DNA of 32,691 bases, taken from JBLFWJ01 sp047611425. GTDB taxonomy: Bacteria > Bacteroidota > Bacteroidia > UBA10329. How positions within the stretch are numbered: position 1 is the first letter of the stretch; each line of letters starts with the position of its first letter. The DNA is taken from the NCBI GenBank assembly GCA_047611425.1, contig JBLFWJ010000012.1:1-32691 (forward strand), read 5' to 3'. Below are positions 1 through 7,200 of this stretch, piece by piece. Both the position numbers and the translations under genes were made by a program. The notes below the pieces were generated by a model, which saw only the letters and a list, made by a program, of their open reading frames with translations, did no database searches and was not told the DNA's origin.

Positions 1-2
1 CA

Positions 3-119
3 ATTGAGTTTTTCATGACGCTAATGGGCTACGACAACATTGCTCCTCAATATGGAACGGAACGACTTGAAGGCTTTTTCAATGAAGAAGTCAAGAAAAT
101 GAATCGCGAAAGCCACTAA
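3..119 (+). CDS. C-terminal fragment of an unidentified protein (5'-truncated by window edge)
   Basis: An open frame runs from the window edge to a TAA at 117-119, giving 38 residues that end in EEVKKMNRESH. The composition is normal for a soluble protein: a hydrophobic/aromatic stretch (IEFFMTLMGY) followed by a charged tail. I do not recognise the family from so short a piece. It is called coding because it is open to the edge and because an intergenic repeat begins right at its stop codon, as expected at a gene end. No terminator hairpin lies directly after the stop. The repeat's stem-loop (198-243) could serve as a 3' end. Confidence 0.5.
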   Translation: MEFFMTLMGYDNIAPQYGTERLEGFFNEEVKKMNRESH

Positions 120-243
120 CTACAACACCCGCAATTAAAATAGGGCTAACGAAGTATAAGCAAGCTTTGTGCGTTCAATTAAGTTCAGTCATGGGGGACG
201 GTTTACAGCAACCTATTCCCTATTTTTCATAGGTGTAAACCGT
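118..243. repeat. Interspersed intergenic repeat, copy A (upstream unit)
   Basis: This stretch aligns throughout with 2165-2312. Both copies share AACTAC at the start, a GGGCT block, the identical 11-mer GCAAGCTTTGT (160-170), a TTCA/AGTTCA block, GTTTACA, and a CCCTATTTT loop. The last 46 bases form a strong imperfect hairpin: ACGGTTTAC (198-206) pairs with GTAAACCGT (235-243), and after a small bulge ACCTAT (211-216) pairs with ATAGGT (229-234). The CCCTATTTTT segment lies in the loop. The two copies are in direct orientation and bracket the ABC exporter gene. Confidence 0.75.
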
Positions 244-307
244 TGTGATTAATACTAGAAGCAACGAAGCGTGTGTGAATTAAGCGAAACGTTTGAATCG
301 ATCCACA

Positions 308-2077
308 CTAAATTCTACTCTGATAAGTATACAACTCATAGTACCGGCCTTGTTTAGCTATCAATTCATCATGCTTGCCGCGTTCCACAATTTCGCCCTG
401 TTCAACAACCAATATTTGGTCGGCCTTCTGAATAGTGCTCAGCCTGTGGGCTATAACAAATGTGGTTCTGTCTTGCATAAGAACCTGCAAACTTTTCTGA
501 ATGTAAGATTCGCTTTCAGTATCTAAGTTAGACGTGGCTTCATCTAGAATAATCACTTTCGGATTGGCCAATAATGCTCTGGCAATAGAAATGCGTTGAC
601 GTTGGCCACCAGAAAGTTTCACACCGCGCTCACCGATTACGGTATCCAAGCCTTCTTCAAACCTATCGGTAAACTCATTAACATATGCCCCACTTACGGC
701 CTCCAGCAGTTGTGCTTCGGTAGCGTCTGGCCGTGGAAATAAGATGTTCTCTCGTATGGTGCCTTCGTACAAGAAATCGTCTTGCAATACTACCCCAAGA
801 TGTTGTCGATAGCTGCTCAAATTGACGGTTGCCAAGTCTATTCCATCCACCTTCACATTCCCTCTTACTGGGTTAAGGAAAGTAGCTGCTAGGCCTGCAA
901 TTGTGGTTTTTCCCGACCCTGATGAACCTACCAAAGCGGTAACACTTCCTGCTGGGGCTTCAAACGAAATATTCTTAAGTACCTCTTTACTTTCTTCGTA
1001 GCTGAAGAACACGTCATTGAAAACAATGTCACCGATAATCGAATCTAGTTTCACCGTCCGAACCGTGGGGTCGTCTTCTTCAGTCATATTCATGAGTTCC
1101 TGAGTACGGTCTAGACCTGCCATAGCTTCCGTTAACTGACTACCTATATTGCTCATCTGTACAATGGGCGCAATCATAAAACCAAGAAACAATGTGAAGG
1201 AGACGAACTCTCCATAAGTCATGCTGCCATCCATAATGAAGTAGCCGCCCATTCCCATAATGCCTGCAGAGGCTAAGCCAAGTAAAAGACCAGATGAACT
1301 AGAGATTAAGGCGGATGCAGTTAAACTCTTTTTTACATTGAGAAATAATCGCTCCGCTCCGTCCTCAAAGGTTTTATTCTCTTGCTTCTCCGCATTGAAT
1401 CCTTTGATTACTCTAACGCCATTCAAGGTTTCCGTTAAGCGTCCAGTCACGTCAGCATTAATTTTACCACGAGCTCTAAAAACAGGGCGGATATACCCAA
1501 AGGCTTTTAACGAAACTACTGCGAAAACACTTACAGGAACCAAGACAAACAGGGTCATCATGGCATTAATCTTAATCAAGATAACCAGTGATAATACGGC
1601 TGTAAAGCTTCCTCCTATCAGTTGCACCAAACCGGTACCTACTAAGTTTCGTACACCCTCCACATCGGTCATAACCCGCGAAACCAATGCTCCCGATTTG
1701 TTATTATCGAAAAAGCTGATCGGTAGCGCTAATAATTTCTTTTGCACACTCACTCTCATAACAGATATGAGATGCTGCGCCTCAACACTTAACAATCGTG
1801 TTAGTGAAAAGGAACTTATCGACTGAATGAATATCGAGCTAGAAACTATGACTAGCAATATTGATAAGGTGTCATAATCGAGCCCCGGTATCACATCATC
1901 AATCAGAGTTTTGGTGGCGTATGGCAATACAAGTCCAGAAAGACTTCTAATGACTATCAATATCAAACCCACTAAAACAATCTTTCTCCTCGGCCAGATG
2001 TATTCTTTAAACGCCCAGGAATACGACACCTTATTTTTACTCATTCTGCGCATTGGTCGAATACCAAGCCAAAGCAT
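308..2077 (-). CDS. ABC exporter, fused permease and ATPase (MsbA/multidrug half-transporter type)
   Basis: This is a half-transporter of about 589 residues that would work as a homodimer in the inner membrane, exporting lipids, drugs or peptides. The substrate cannot be told from sequence. The N-terminal half holds the type IV exporter membrane domain with about six hydrophobic segments. The C-terminal ATPase has Walker A GSSGSGKTT (from about residue 384), signature LSGGQRQR, Walker B VIILDEAT and the H-loop AHRLST. Length is typical. I prefer the ATG at 2077 because AGGTAAG precedes it; a TTG at 2089 and ATGs at 2053 and 2044 are alternatives, the last giving MSKNKVSYSW. It is a single gene between two related repeats, with no partner ABC subunit beside it, which fits a homodimer. 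Confidence 0.93.
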   Translation of the reverse strand: MLWLGIRPMRRMSKNKVSYSWAFKEYIWPRRKIVLVGLILIVIRSLSGLVLPYATKTLIDDVIPGLDYDTLSILLVIVSSSIFIQSISSFSLTRLLSVEAQHLISVMRVSVQKKLLALPISFFDNNKSGALVSRVMTDVEGVRNLVGTGLVQLIGGSFTAVLSLVILIKINAMMTLFVLVPVSVFAVVSLKAFGYIRPVFRARGKINADVTGRLTETLNGVRVIKGFNAEKQENKTFEDGAERLFLNVKKSLTASALISSSSGLLLGLASAGIMGMGGYFIMDGSMTYGEFVSFTLFLGFMIAPIVQMSNIGSQLTEAMAGLDRTQELMNMTEEDDPTVRTVKLDSIIGDIVFNDVFFSYEESKEVLKNISFEAPAGSVTALVGSSGSGKTTIAGLAATFLNPVRGNVKVDGIDLATVNLSSYRQHLGVVLQDDFLYEGTIRENILFPRPDATEAQLLEAVSGAYVNEFTDRFEEGLDTVIGERGVKLSGGQRQRISIARALLANPKVIILDEATSNLDTESESYIQKSLQVLMQDRTTFVIAHRLSTIQKADQILVVEQGEIVERGKHDELIAKQGRYYELYTYQSRI

Positions 2078-2164
2078 CTTACCTGCCAATTAGACTGAAT
2101 CATAATTGTTCGCGAGCCGTTATTGTCATTTCGTCATGTGGTCTTGCACTGGGCATGATATAAA

Positions 2165-2312
2165 AACTACGCAAACACCAGCAATGAAAATCGGGCTGAC
2201 CCTTCGGCTGCGTTTAGGACAGGCTGATACGCAAGCTTTGTACTTTCAAGTTAGTTCACTCACGGGGACAGTTTACACCAACTCATCCCCTATTTTCAGT
2301 GGTATGAAAAAC
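2165..2312. repeat. Interspersed intergenic repeat, copy B (with internal insertion)
   Basis: Diverged direct copy of 118-243. It shares AACTAC, AAAAT.GGGCT.AC, GCAAGCTTTGT (2231-2241), AGTTTACA and CCCTATTTT. Relative to copy A it carries about 24 extra bases at roughly 2198-2225, containing the block ACCCTTCGGCTGCG. That block resembles the sequence at 22590-22618 and is a widely dispersed type of sequence in Bacteroidota genomes. The terminal hairpin is degraded: AGTTT at about 2270 can still pair with AAACT at about 2308, and ACACCA with TGGTAT. Small open frames over this stretch are not believed to be genes. Confidence 0.75.
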
Positions 2313-2360
2313 TAGTCCGGAGCACCTTCGAAGTATTTACTTCCCCTTAACATCCTTTTA

Positions 2361-2410
2361 CAATTGCTCAGGCTTGATGGAAGCAATTGACCGCATCTTT
2401 GTAAAGATGC
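2361..2410 (+). promoter_or_regulatory. Two tandem inverted repeats and possible promoter before the metallopeptidase gene
   Basis: Two perfect inverted repeats sit back to back in the leader: CAATTGCT (2361-2368) with AGCAATTG (2382-2389), and GCATCTTT (2393-2400) with AAAGATGC (2403-2410). The second overlaps CATCTTTG (2394-2401), one mismatch from the Bacteroidota -7 element TAnnTTTG, with a TTG about 17 bases upstream (2374-2376). Its position 37 bases before the ATG at 2447 suits a promoter or operator. Whether it works as DNA operator or RNA hairpin is not decided by sequence. Confidence 0.4.
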
Positions 2411-2446
2411 AGGTAGCCATCAATCTTAACAACTAATCACCTTAAA

Positions 2447-3271
2447 ATGAAGCTTAACGCGGTTGTTGCACTTGCAACGTTTATCAGCACTCTTATTGGT
2501 TGTTCTGAACCGAAGACGAATACTAAACCTGTTGATGACACGGAATGGAAAACCGAGGCTCAAGTCTTGAAAAGGATTGAAAATGTCAACTTCAATTTTC
2601 CAGCCAACGGCAATGCGTTTGACAATAAAAATGATTTGGTTGAAGAATGCTTTGAAGCCATGGAAAGTAACCTTCAGTTAATCGAACTAGACGCGTTCAC
2701 GGACACCATCCAAATTCGCTTTTTACGCTCAAGAAAAGACATGAAAGTGCTAACTGGCATGGGTGCTACTGGAATTGCGCAGCCCCACATCAACACACTT
2801 TATGTGGTTGCCGATTCATCGGAAAAAGTAAAGCCACCTATTAAGCATGAATTGATGCATTTAATCGCGATGCTTAAATGGGGTTACCCACACTACAATT
2901 CAACGTGGATAAATGAGGGATTAGCCGCCTTGGCAGAAAACAATTGCAATGGATACAATGTGGCCGAAATCTATAGGTACCTGTTAGAAACGGATAAGCT
3001 TATTCACGTTGATTCTTTAACCACAAGCTTCTATTCTCAGTCCGAAATGATATCATACCACCAATCGGCTTATGTGGTAGAATATCTGCTTAAGAATTAC
3101 AGCATCGAACAATTTAAACGGTTTTGGTCGGAAGGCTTCGAACATTTCGAATCCATCTATGGCATTGGCTTTCAGGAAATGAAAACCAATCTTGAAAAGT
3201 CTGTCACCAAACAGTATCCGGATGTTCCAAATATTGATTGGGAGTCTTTTGAAGAAGGGTGCATGAAGTAA
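2447..3271 (+). CDS. Lipoprotein zinc metallopeptidase, gluzincin type (HExxH...NEGLA)
   Basis: Predicted lipid-anchored zinc peptidase of 274 residues. The N-terminus is a lipoprotein signal with lipobox LIGC ending at Cys19. The catalytic motif HELMH is at residues 134-138, and a third ligand is offered by Glu157 in WINEGLA, 19 residues after the second His. That arrangement is typical of gluzincins and of the small MA-like peptidases. Hydrophobic residues surround the helix, as expected. Nothing like an M1 or M4 scaffold is visible, so it is a minimal single-domain peptidase. The start is the ATG directly before the signal peptide. It stands alone, 134 bases before the esterase gene on the same strand, and a shared transcript is possible. 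The substrate is unknown. Confidence 0.8.
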   Translation: MKLNAVVALATFISTLIGCSEPKTNTKPVDDTEWKTEAQVLKRIENVNFNFPANGNAFDNKNDLVEECFEAMESNLQLIELDAFTDTIQIRFLRSRKDMKVLTGMGATGIAQPHINTLYVVADSSEKVKPPIKHELMHLIAMLKWGYPHYNSTWINEGLAALAENNCNGYNVAEIYRYLLETDKLIHVDSLTTSFYSQSEMISYHQSAYVVEYLLKNYSIEQFKRFWSEGFEHFESIYGIGFQEMKTNLEKSVTKQYPDVPNIDWESFEEGCMK

Positions 3272-3404
3272 GCTGCGCACAACTTTGGATAATCGTTCAT
3301 GCTAAACAGCAATATTTGCTTTAATGAATCCTTGAAAACCGTCCGACTCCCGATGTCTTTACACTGATGAAACCCTACTTTAGCAATTCATCCATCGCAC
3401 CTTA

Positions 3405-5273
3405 ATGAAGTCATTTCTACATCCTATCGTTGCGCTTATAGTGGCACTTGTCTCCTATTCAGAAGTGCAATCGCAGACAATCATCTTAACTGCAGATTTC
3501 CAATCGGGTTTGCCCGCAGGATGGAGTCAGCAAACGCTTTCCACTGATGGCGGATGGCTAAATGGGAATGCAAACCAGCTGCAAAGTCAATATTGGGATA
3601 TCGCTCCGCACACCAAGATGATGGCAACGAATGACGATGAGTGTGATTGCAACAAAAGCGCGGATTACCTCATCATGCCACCATTCGATTTTACCGGATT
3701 AGCTGGAGTGGTTTTAGAATTTGAGAACTACTTTGATGGAGGCGACCTAGATGGCTCATTTGAAGTGGCCACAATCGAATACTCTTTAGACAATGGCAAC
3801 AATTGGACGGTATTGGAAACCATTGTTGGTACTGACGATGATGCTTGGGATTCGCAAACCATTAACCTAAGCTCCTTAATCGGGAACAATAATGTGCTTG
3901 TAGCCTTCCGATACTTTGATGATGGTGGATGGCTTTTCGGATGGGGAATTGATGATGTGGTTGTGTATGAGCCCACTGGATTTGATGCCGAACTAACATC
4001 AATTGACATCCCGAACTCCGTTTCATCACCCACTAACCTCACAATTGGTGGGCTGGTAACGAATGTCGGAGTAACTGAGATTCAAAGTTTTGATGTGAAT
4101 TGGACGGACGGTGGTACAGTGAATTCCACTTCAATTTCTGGATTGGCACTTGGCTCGGGACAGTCTTACGTTTTCTCACACCCTAATCAATTAGGAATCA
4201 CCACTTCCGGCAATTTTGATATTCAGGTTTACATCAGCAACATCAACGGAGGTTCTGATGACGATGCTACGAATGATAGTTTATCATCGAGCTTAACAGC
4301 TGTTGAGTATGGCACTTTCACCGATGGTGGACTGCAACGCGATTACATCTATTACCATCCAAGCACTGCCCCGGCCAACTGCCCATTAATTTTTGTAGTC
4401 CACGGTTATGGTGGTTCCGCACAAGACATAATGAATTACTCAGAATTCAATTCTGTAGCGGATGATTTCGGTTTTGCCGTTTGCTACCTTCAAGGAATCG
4501 AAGACTCTTTTGGAAATACATTTTTCAATGTTGGCTACGATTTTCAAAACAACGAGACCGTGGATGACGTGGCTTACGTAGAAAACCTGTCCACGTATTT
4601 AAGATCCACTAACTCGTTGGATTCAACACGAGTCTTCTGCACAGGCCTTTCCAACGGTGGAGACTTCTGCTACCTACTTGCTTGTGAAGCCTCTGAAACT
4701 TTTAGAGCTGTGGCACCTGTGGCAGGCATGATTATGCAGGAAATTCTTGATGCGTGTAATCCTACAAACCAGGTTTCTATTTTTGAGATTCATGGAACCA
4801 ATGATAACGTGACGTATTGGAATGGAGACCCAAACAACAATGACAATTGGGGCGCTTATCCTAGCATTCCAGCTACCATTGATTACTGGGTGAACGAATT
4901 CGGATTGCAACTTCAATCAACCGTAAACCTGCCGAATATTGTAACCAATGATGGCAGTACGGTTACGGCTGATAAATATGGTTTGCCCGACTTCTGTCCT
5001 CAGGTTTGGCTATACACGGTTGATGGTGGCGGTCACGACTGGCCTGGTGCATGGGGCAATATGGACATTGATGTAAGCCGCGAAATCTGGCATTTCTTCG
5101 ATGAAATATGTGTTGATAATGCCACAGGATTGGATGAAATCCAAACTCAACAAGACCGTACACTGATTAGAATAACGGATGTGTTGGGAAGAGAAACATC
5201 AAGAAAGAGCGGTCAGGTTCTGATCTATCAATATTCTGATAGATCGGTTGAAAAGAAAATCTACCTCGAATAA
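3405..5273 (+). CDS. Secreted esterase: choice-of-anchor J, CARDB-like and PHB-depolymerase/feruloyl-esterase domains
   Basis: Exported protein of 622 residues. Residues 1-24 form a Sec signal peptide (ending VQSQ). Residues about 27-190 resemble the choice-of-anchor J/MAM-like beta domain (ADFQSGLPAGW). Residues about 195-300 resemble a CARDB-type adhesion domain. Residues about 305-570 form an alpha/beta hydrolase of the LpqC/polyhydroxybutyrate depolymerase type, with oxyanion region VVHGYGG, nucleophile Ser416 in GLSNGG, likely acid Asp467 in GTNDN and base His544 in GGGHDWPG. The last ~40 residues (ITDVLGRE...LIYQYSD...KKIYLE) look like a short variant of the T9SS sorting tail, lacking the usual YPNP and SGVYLL elements. 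Likely cell-surface or secreted esterase acting on polyesters or feruloylated polysaccharide; the substrate is an inference. Confidence 0.82.
   Translation: MKSFLHPIVALIVALVSYSEVQSQTIILTADFQSGLPAGWSQQTLSTDGGWLNGNANQLQSQYWDIAPHTKMMATNDDECDCNKSADYLIMPPFDFTGLAGVVLEFENYFDGGDLDGSFEVATIEYSLDNGNNWTVLETIVGTDDDAWDSQTINLSSLIGNNNVLVAFRYFDDGGWLFGWGIDDVVVYEPTGFDAELTSIDIPNSVSSPTNLTIGGLVTNVGVTEIQSFDVNWTDGGTVNSTSISGLALGSGQSYVFSHPNQLGITTSGNFDIQVYISNINGGSDDDATNDSLSSSLTAVEYGTFTDGGLQRDYIYYHPSTAPANCPLIFVVHGYGGSAQDIMNYSEFNSVADDFGFAVCYLQGIEDSFGNTFFNVGYDFQNNETVDDVAYVENLSTYLRSTNSLDSTRVFCTGLSNGGDFCYLLACEASETFRAVAPVAGMIMQEILDACNPTNQVSIFEIHGTNDNVTYWNGDPNNNDNWGAYPSIPATIDYWVNEFGLQLQSTVNLPNIVTNDGSTVTADKYGLPDFCPQVWLYTVDGGGHDWPGAWGNMDIDVSREIWHFFDEICVDNATGLDEIQTQQDRTLIRITDVLGRETSRKSGQVLIYQYSDRSVEKKIYLE
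5222..5245. other. Perfect stem-loop at the 3' end of the esterase gene
   Basis: GATCTATCA (5222-5230) and TGATAGATC (5237-5245) are perfect 9-bp arms with a 6-base loop, lying in the last codons of the esterase gene. The esterase and CotH genes converge with only four bases between their stop codons (5273 and 5278). This hairpin is therefore the only structure near the junction that could help end or protect either transcript. It has no T-run on either strand, so it is not a classical intrinsic terminator. Confidence 0.45.
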
Positions 5274-5277
5274 CGGT

Positions 5278-7152
5278 TCAGTATGCTGAGCGAACAAGTT
5301 TCACTGTGGCCCCATTCATTCGGAGAAGATAAACTCCTGATTCAAGCTCGGAAAGGTCTAGGACAGTTTTAGTCGAGTTAACCCGACCTGATAGAACCTG
5401 CGTTCCAAGAATGGAGGTCAGTGAATATTCAGAACCATTAAATCCATTTGTTTGAATGGTAACGCTGGAATTTGTAGGATTAGGAAAAACAGTAAACGCT
5501 GAATTAACATCTTCTTTTACGCTAAGAAACTGATCGTAGATGTAAAACTCATATTCGGCTCGAATTGGGTCAAGGCTAATTGCATCGGCATTTTGTGCTC
5601 TGATATAATATTTAATCTCGGCCGTTCCTCCTTGAAACGGGAGCGGTGCGGTAAATATTCCATCACCGGAAATGGCATCCCCGTGCGAGCCATCATCGTA
5701 CATCGAATAGGATTTGAACTTAGAATTGTACGGACTTGTTGTCACCATCAATTCAATCTCTGTAAGGTTTGAAACTTGACAAGTCACAAATGCAGAATCG
5801 CCAACATGGAATACATCCGTACTCAGGATTAATGGCGCTGCCGCTATTAATTCCGGATAGGTAGCGAGATGCGTTTGTCGCGCTGTGATTGACGGTGTAA
5901 TCCCAGCCGTGGCAAATACATTTTGAATCACAAATGGCGCATCCACGTTAGCATAATACTGGCCGGTCCCAAACATTTGATTTTGATCAGAAGAAGCCGC
6001 ATTAGCGGCTAAAGCTTGTAATTCATCAACTCGACTTGTAATGGCCATCGCATCTAAGCTTTCCTCCAATACAGTTCTAATGTGATTTGAATACAGCTTG
6101 CGATAAAAAGGGTCTGCATCGTCAGAAGTGAGTTGATGACACAAGGGCTGCCACCAACTACTGTATCCATTGTACGGATCGTATTCGTATAGCTCATCAA
6201 TGTTCGGGTTGAAGTTGAGCAATCCCCCAACGAAACTCTCCGTCATGTCCCAAGGGATCATTTGAAAAAGGCCATCTTCTGTTTGATACAGATAGTAGTT
6301 GTGTTGAAAGAGCCCATTGTATGTATCGAGGTTGAGTAAAACGGTATTCACAGCAAAAGCCCACAACACCCGATCCACGTTAAGCATGGAATCAATTGGA
6401 AACAGGGGTGAATTAATGGAAGCAATCAACTCCATCAACTCCGTCCAGCCATGATCAGATTTAATGGTGTAATGATCGTAATACAAGGTGGTGTCCTCAC
6501 CTAACCATTCCAAATTAGAAGTCGCTCCAACTCCCGTTTGACCGAATTGACCGACCGGGTCACACTTGAAAAACACACCATCCTTTTCATCAAAATGCTG
6601 CTTCAAAAATTGTTTGTCCACAGCCTGGGTATTCACATACAAGCCGAGGTAGTTGCCTTGCAGGTTCACTTTCATAAAATTGGCTAGGCTCGATGGCAAG
6701 TACCTTCTGTAAATGTCATATCCCACTATTTCTTTACAGAAAGTAGGATCAAACAAGCTATTCGCAAGCTTGACTTTTTTGTAGTCCATCAGTTTCTGCC
6801 CAGACACAATCTGGTTCATATCCAAATTGAGCGGGAGTTTTGGATTGTTGTTGTCGTTTGCGATCGCGCATGTCGAATTGCCCTTGTATCGGATTGCCAC
6901 GCTATCTAGCGATTCTCCATTACTCAACGAAACGCTTGCAGGCAACCGGAGGCCTGACATAGTTTCCCATCCATCAACCAGCTGCTGATGATAATTGGGG
7001 TCGTAAAATTGAATATCAATAGTTCGAAGGGAGTCCATATCAAACAAGCCTTCTGGATCATCATAAAATTGCTGCGGGTCATGCAGCACTTGAGAGGCCG
7101 CACTTTGCGCCAATACTAAAAGGCCGAATATGGCAAGTCTAATTCTGAACAT
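5278..7152 (-). CDS. CotH kinase family protein with T9SS type A sorting domain
   Basis: Exported 624-residue protein. A Sec signal peptide ends near AQSAASQ (about residue 20). The CotH domain covers about residues 40-400, with the family-like segments IDIQFYDPNYHQQL, VAIRYKGNST, KLPLNLDMN, FMKVNLQGNYLGLY and IPWDMTESFVGG. The Asp in the last is in the position of the conserved active-site Asp of CotH kinases. A beta-rich region (about 430-540) follows, then a canonical T9SS type A tail starting FTVFPNPTNSSV with ELESGVYLLRM. CotH in Bacillus spores is a protein kinase, but bacterial surface homologues are mostly uncharacterised. The gene follows the TonB receptor by 48 bases with no visible terminator between, so it is probably the last gene of the sigma-FecR-receptor operon. 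Confidence 0.88.
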   Translation of the reverse strand: MFRIRLAIFGLLVLAQSAASQVLHDPQQFYDDPEGLFDMDSLRTIDIQFYDPNYHQQLVDGWETMSGLRLPASVSLSNGESLDSVAIRYKGNSTCAIANDNNNPKLPLNLDMNQIVSGQKLMDYKKVKLANSLFDPTFCKEIVGYDIYRRYLPSSLANFMKVNLQGNYLGLYVNTQAVDKQFLKQHFDEKDGVFFKCDPVGQFGQTGVGATSNLEWLGEDTTLYYDHYTIKSDHGWTELMELIASINSPLFPIDSMLNVDRVLWAFAVNTVLLNLDTYNGLFQHNYYLYQTEDGLFQMIPWDMTESFVGGLLNFNPNIDELYEYDPYNGYSSWWQPLCHQLTSDDADPFYRKLYSNHIRTVLEESLDAMAITSRVDELQALAANAASSDQNQMFGTGQYYANVDAPFVIQNVFATAGITPSITARQTHLATYPELIAAAPLILSTDVFHVGDSAFVTCQVSNLTEIELMVTTSPYNSKFKSYSMYDDGSHGDAISGDGIFTAPLPFQGGTAEIKYYIRAQNADAISLDPIRAEYEFYIYDQFLSVKEDVNSAFTVFPNPTNSSVTIQTNGFNGSEYSLTSILGTQVLSGRVNSTKTVLDLSELESGVYLLRMNGATVKLVRSAY

Positions 7153-7200
7153 TGGGAACCAATTTAATATTCCTTTGCAACGTAGCCGACTTTCTCGGCA

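Noticed and set aside
1260..1826. 188-codon plus-strand frame opposite the ABC exporter
   Set aside because: It is antisense to the conserved membrane domain, and the ABC gene on the other strand explains the openness.
2106..2315. 69-codon open frame on the plus strand between the ABC exporter and the metallopeptidase
   Set aside because: It lies over the intergenic repeat (2165-2312), has no recognisable protein character, and the sister repeat at 118-243 does not keep the frame.
2447..5273. Metallopeptidase and esterase as a toxin/immunity or defence pair
   Set aside because: No immunity-like small gene, no shared operon evidence and both have ordinary export signals; degradative roles fit better.
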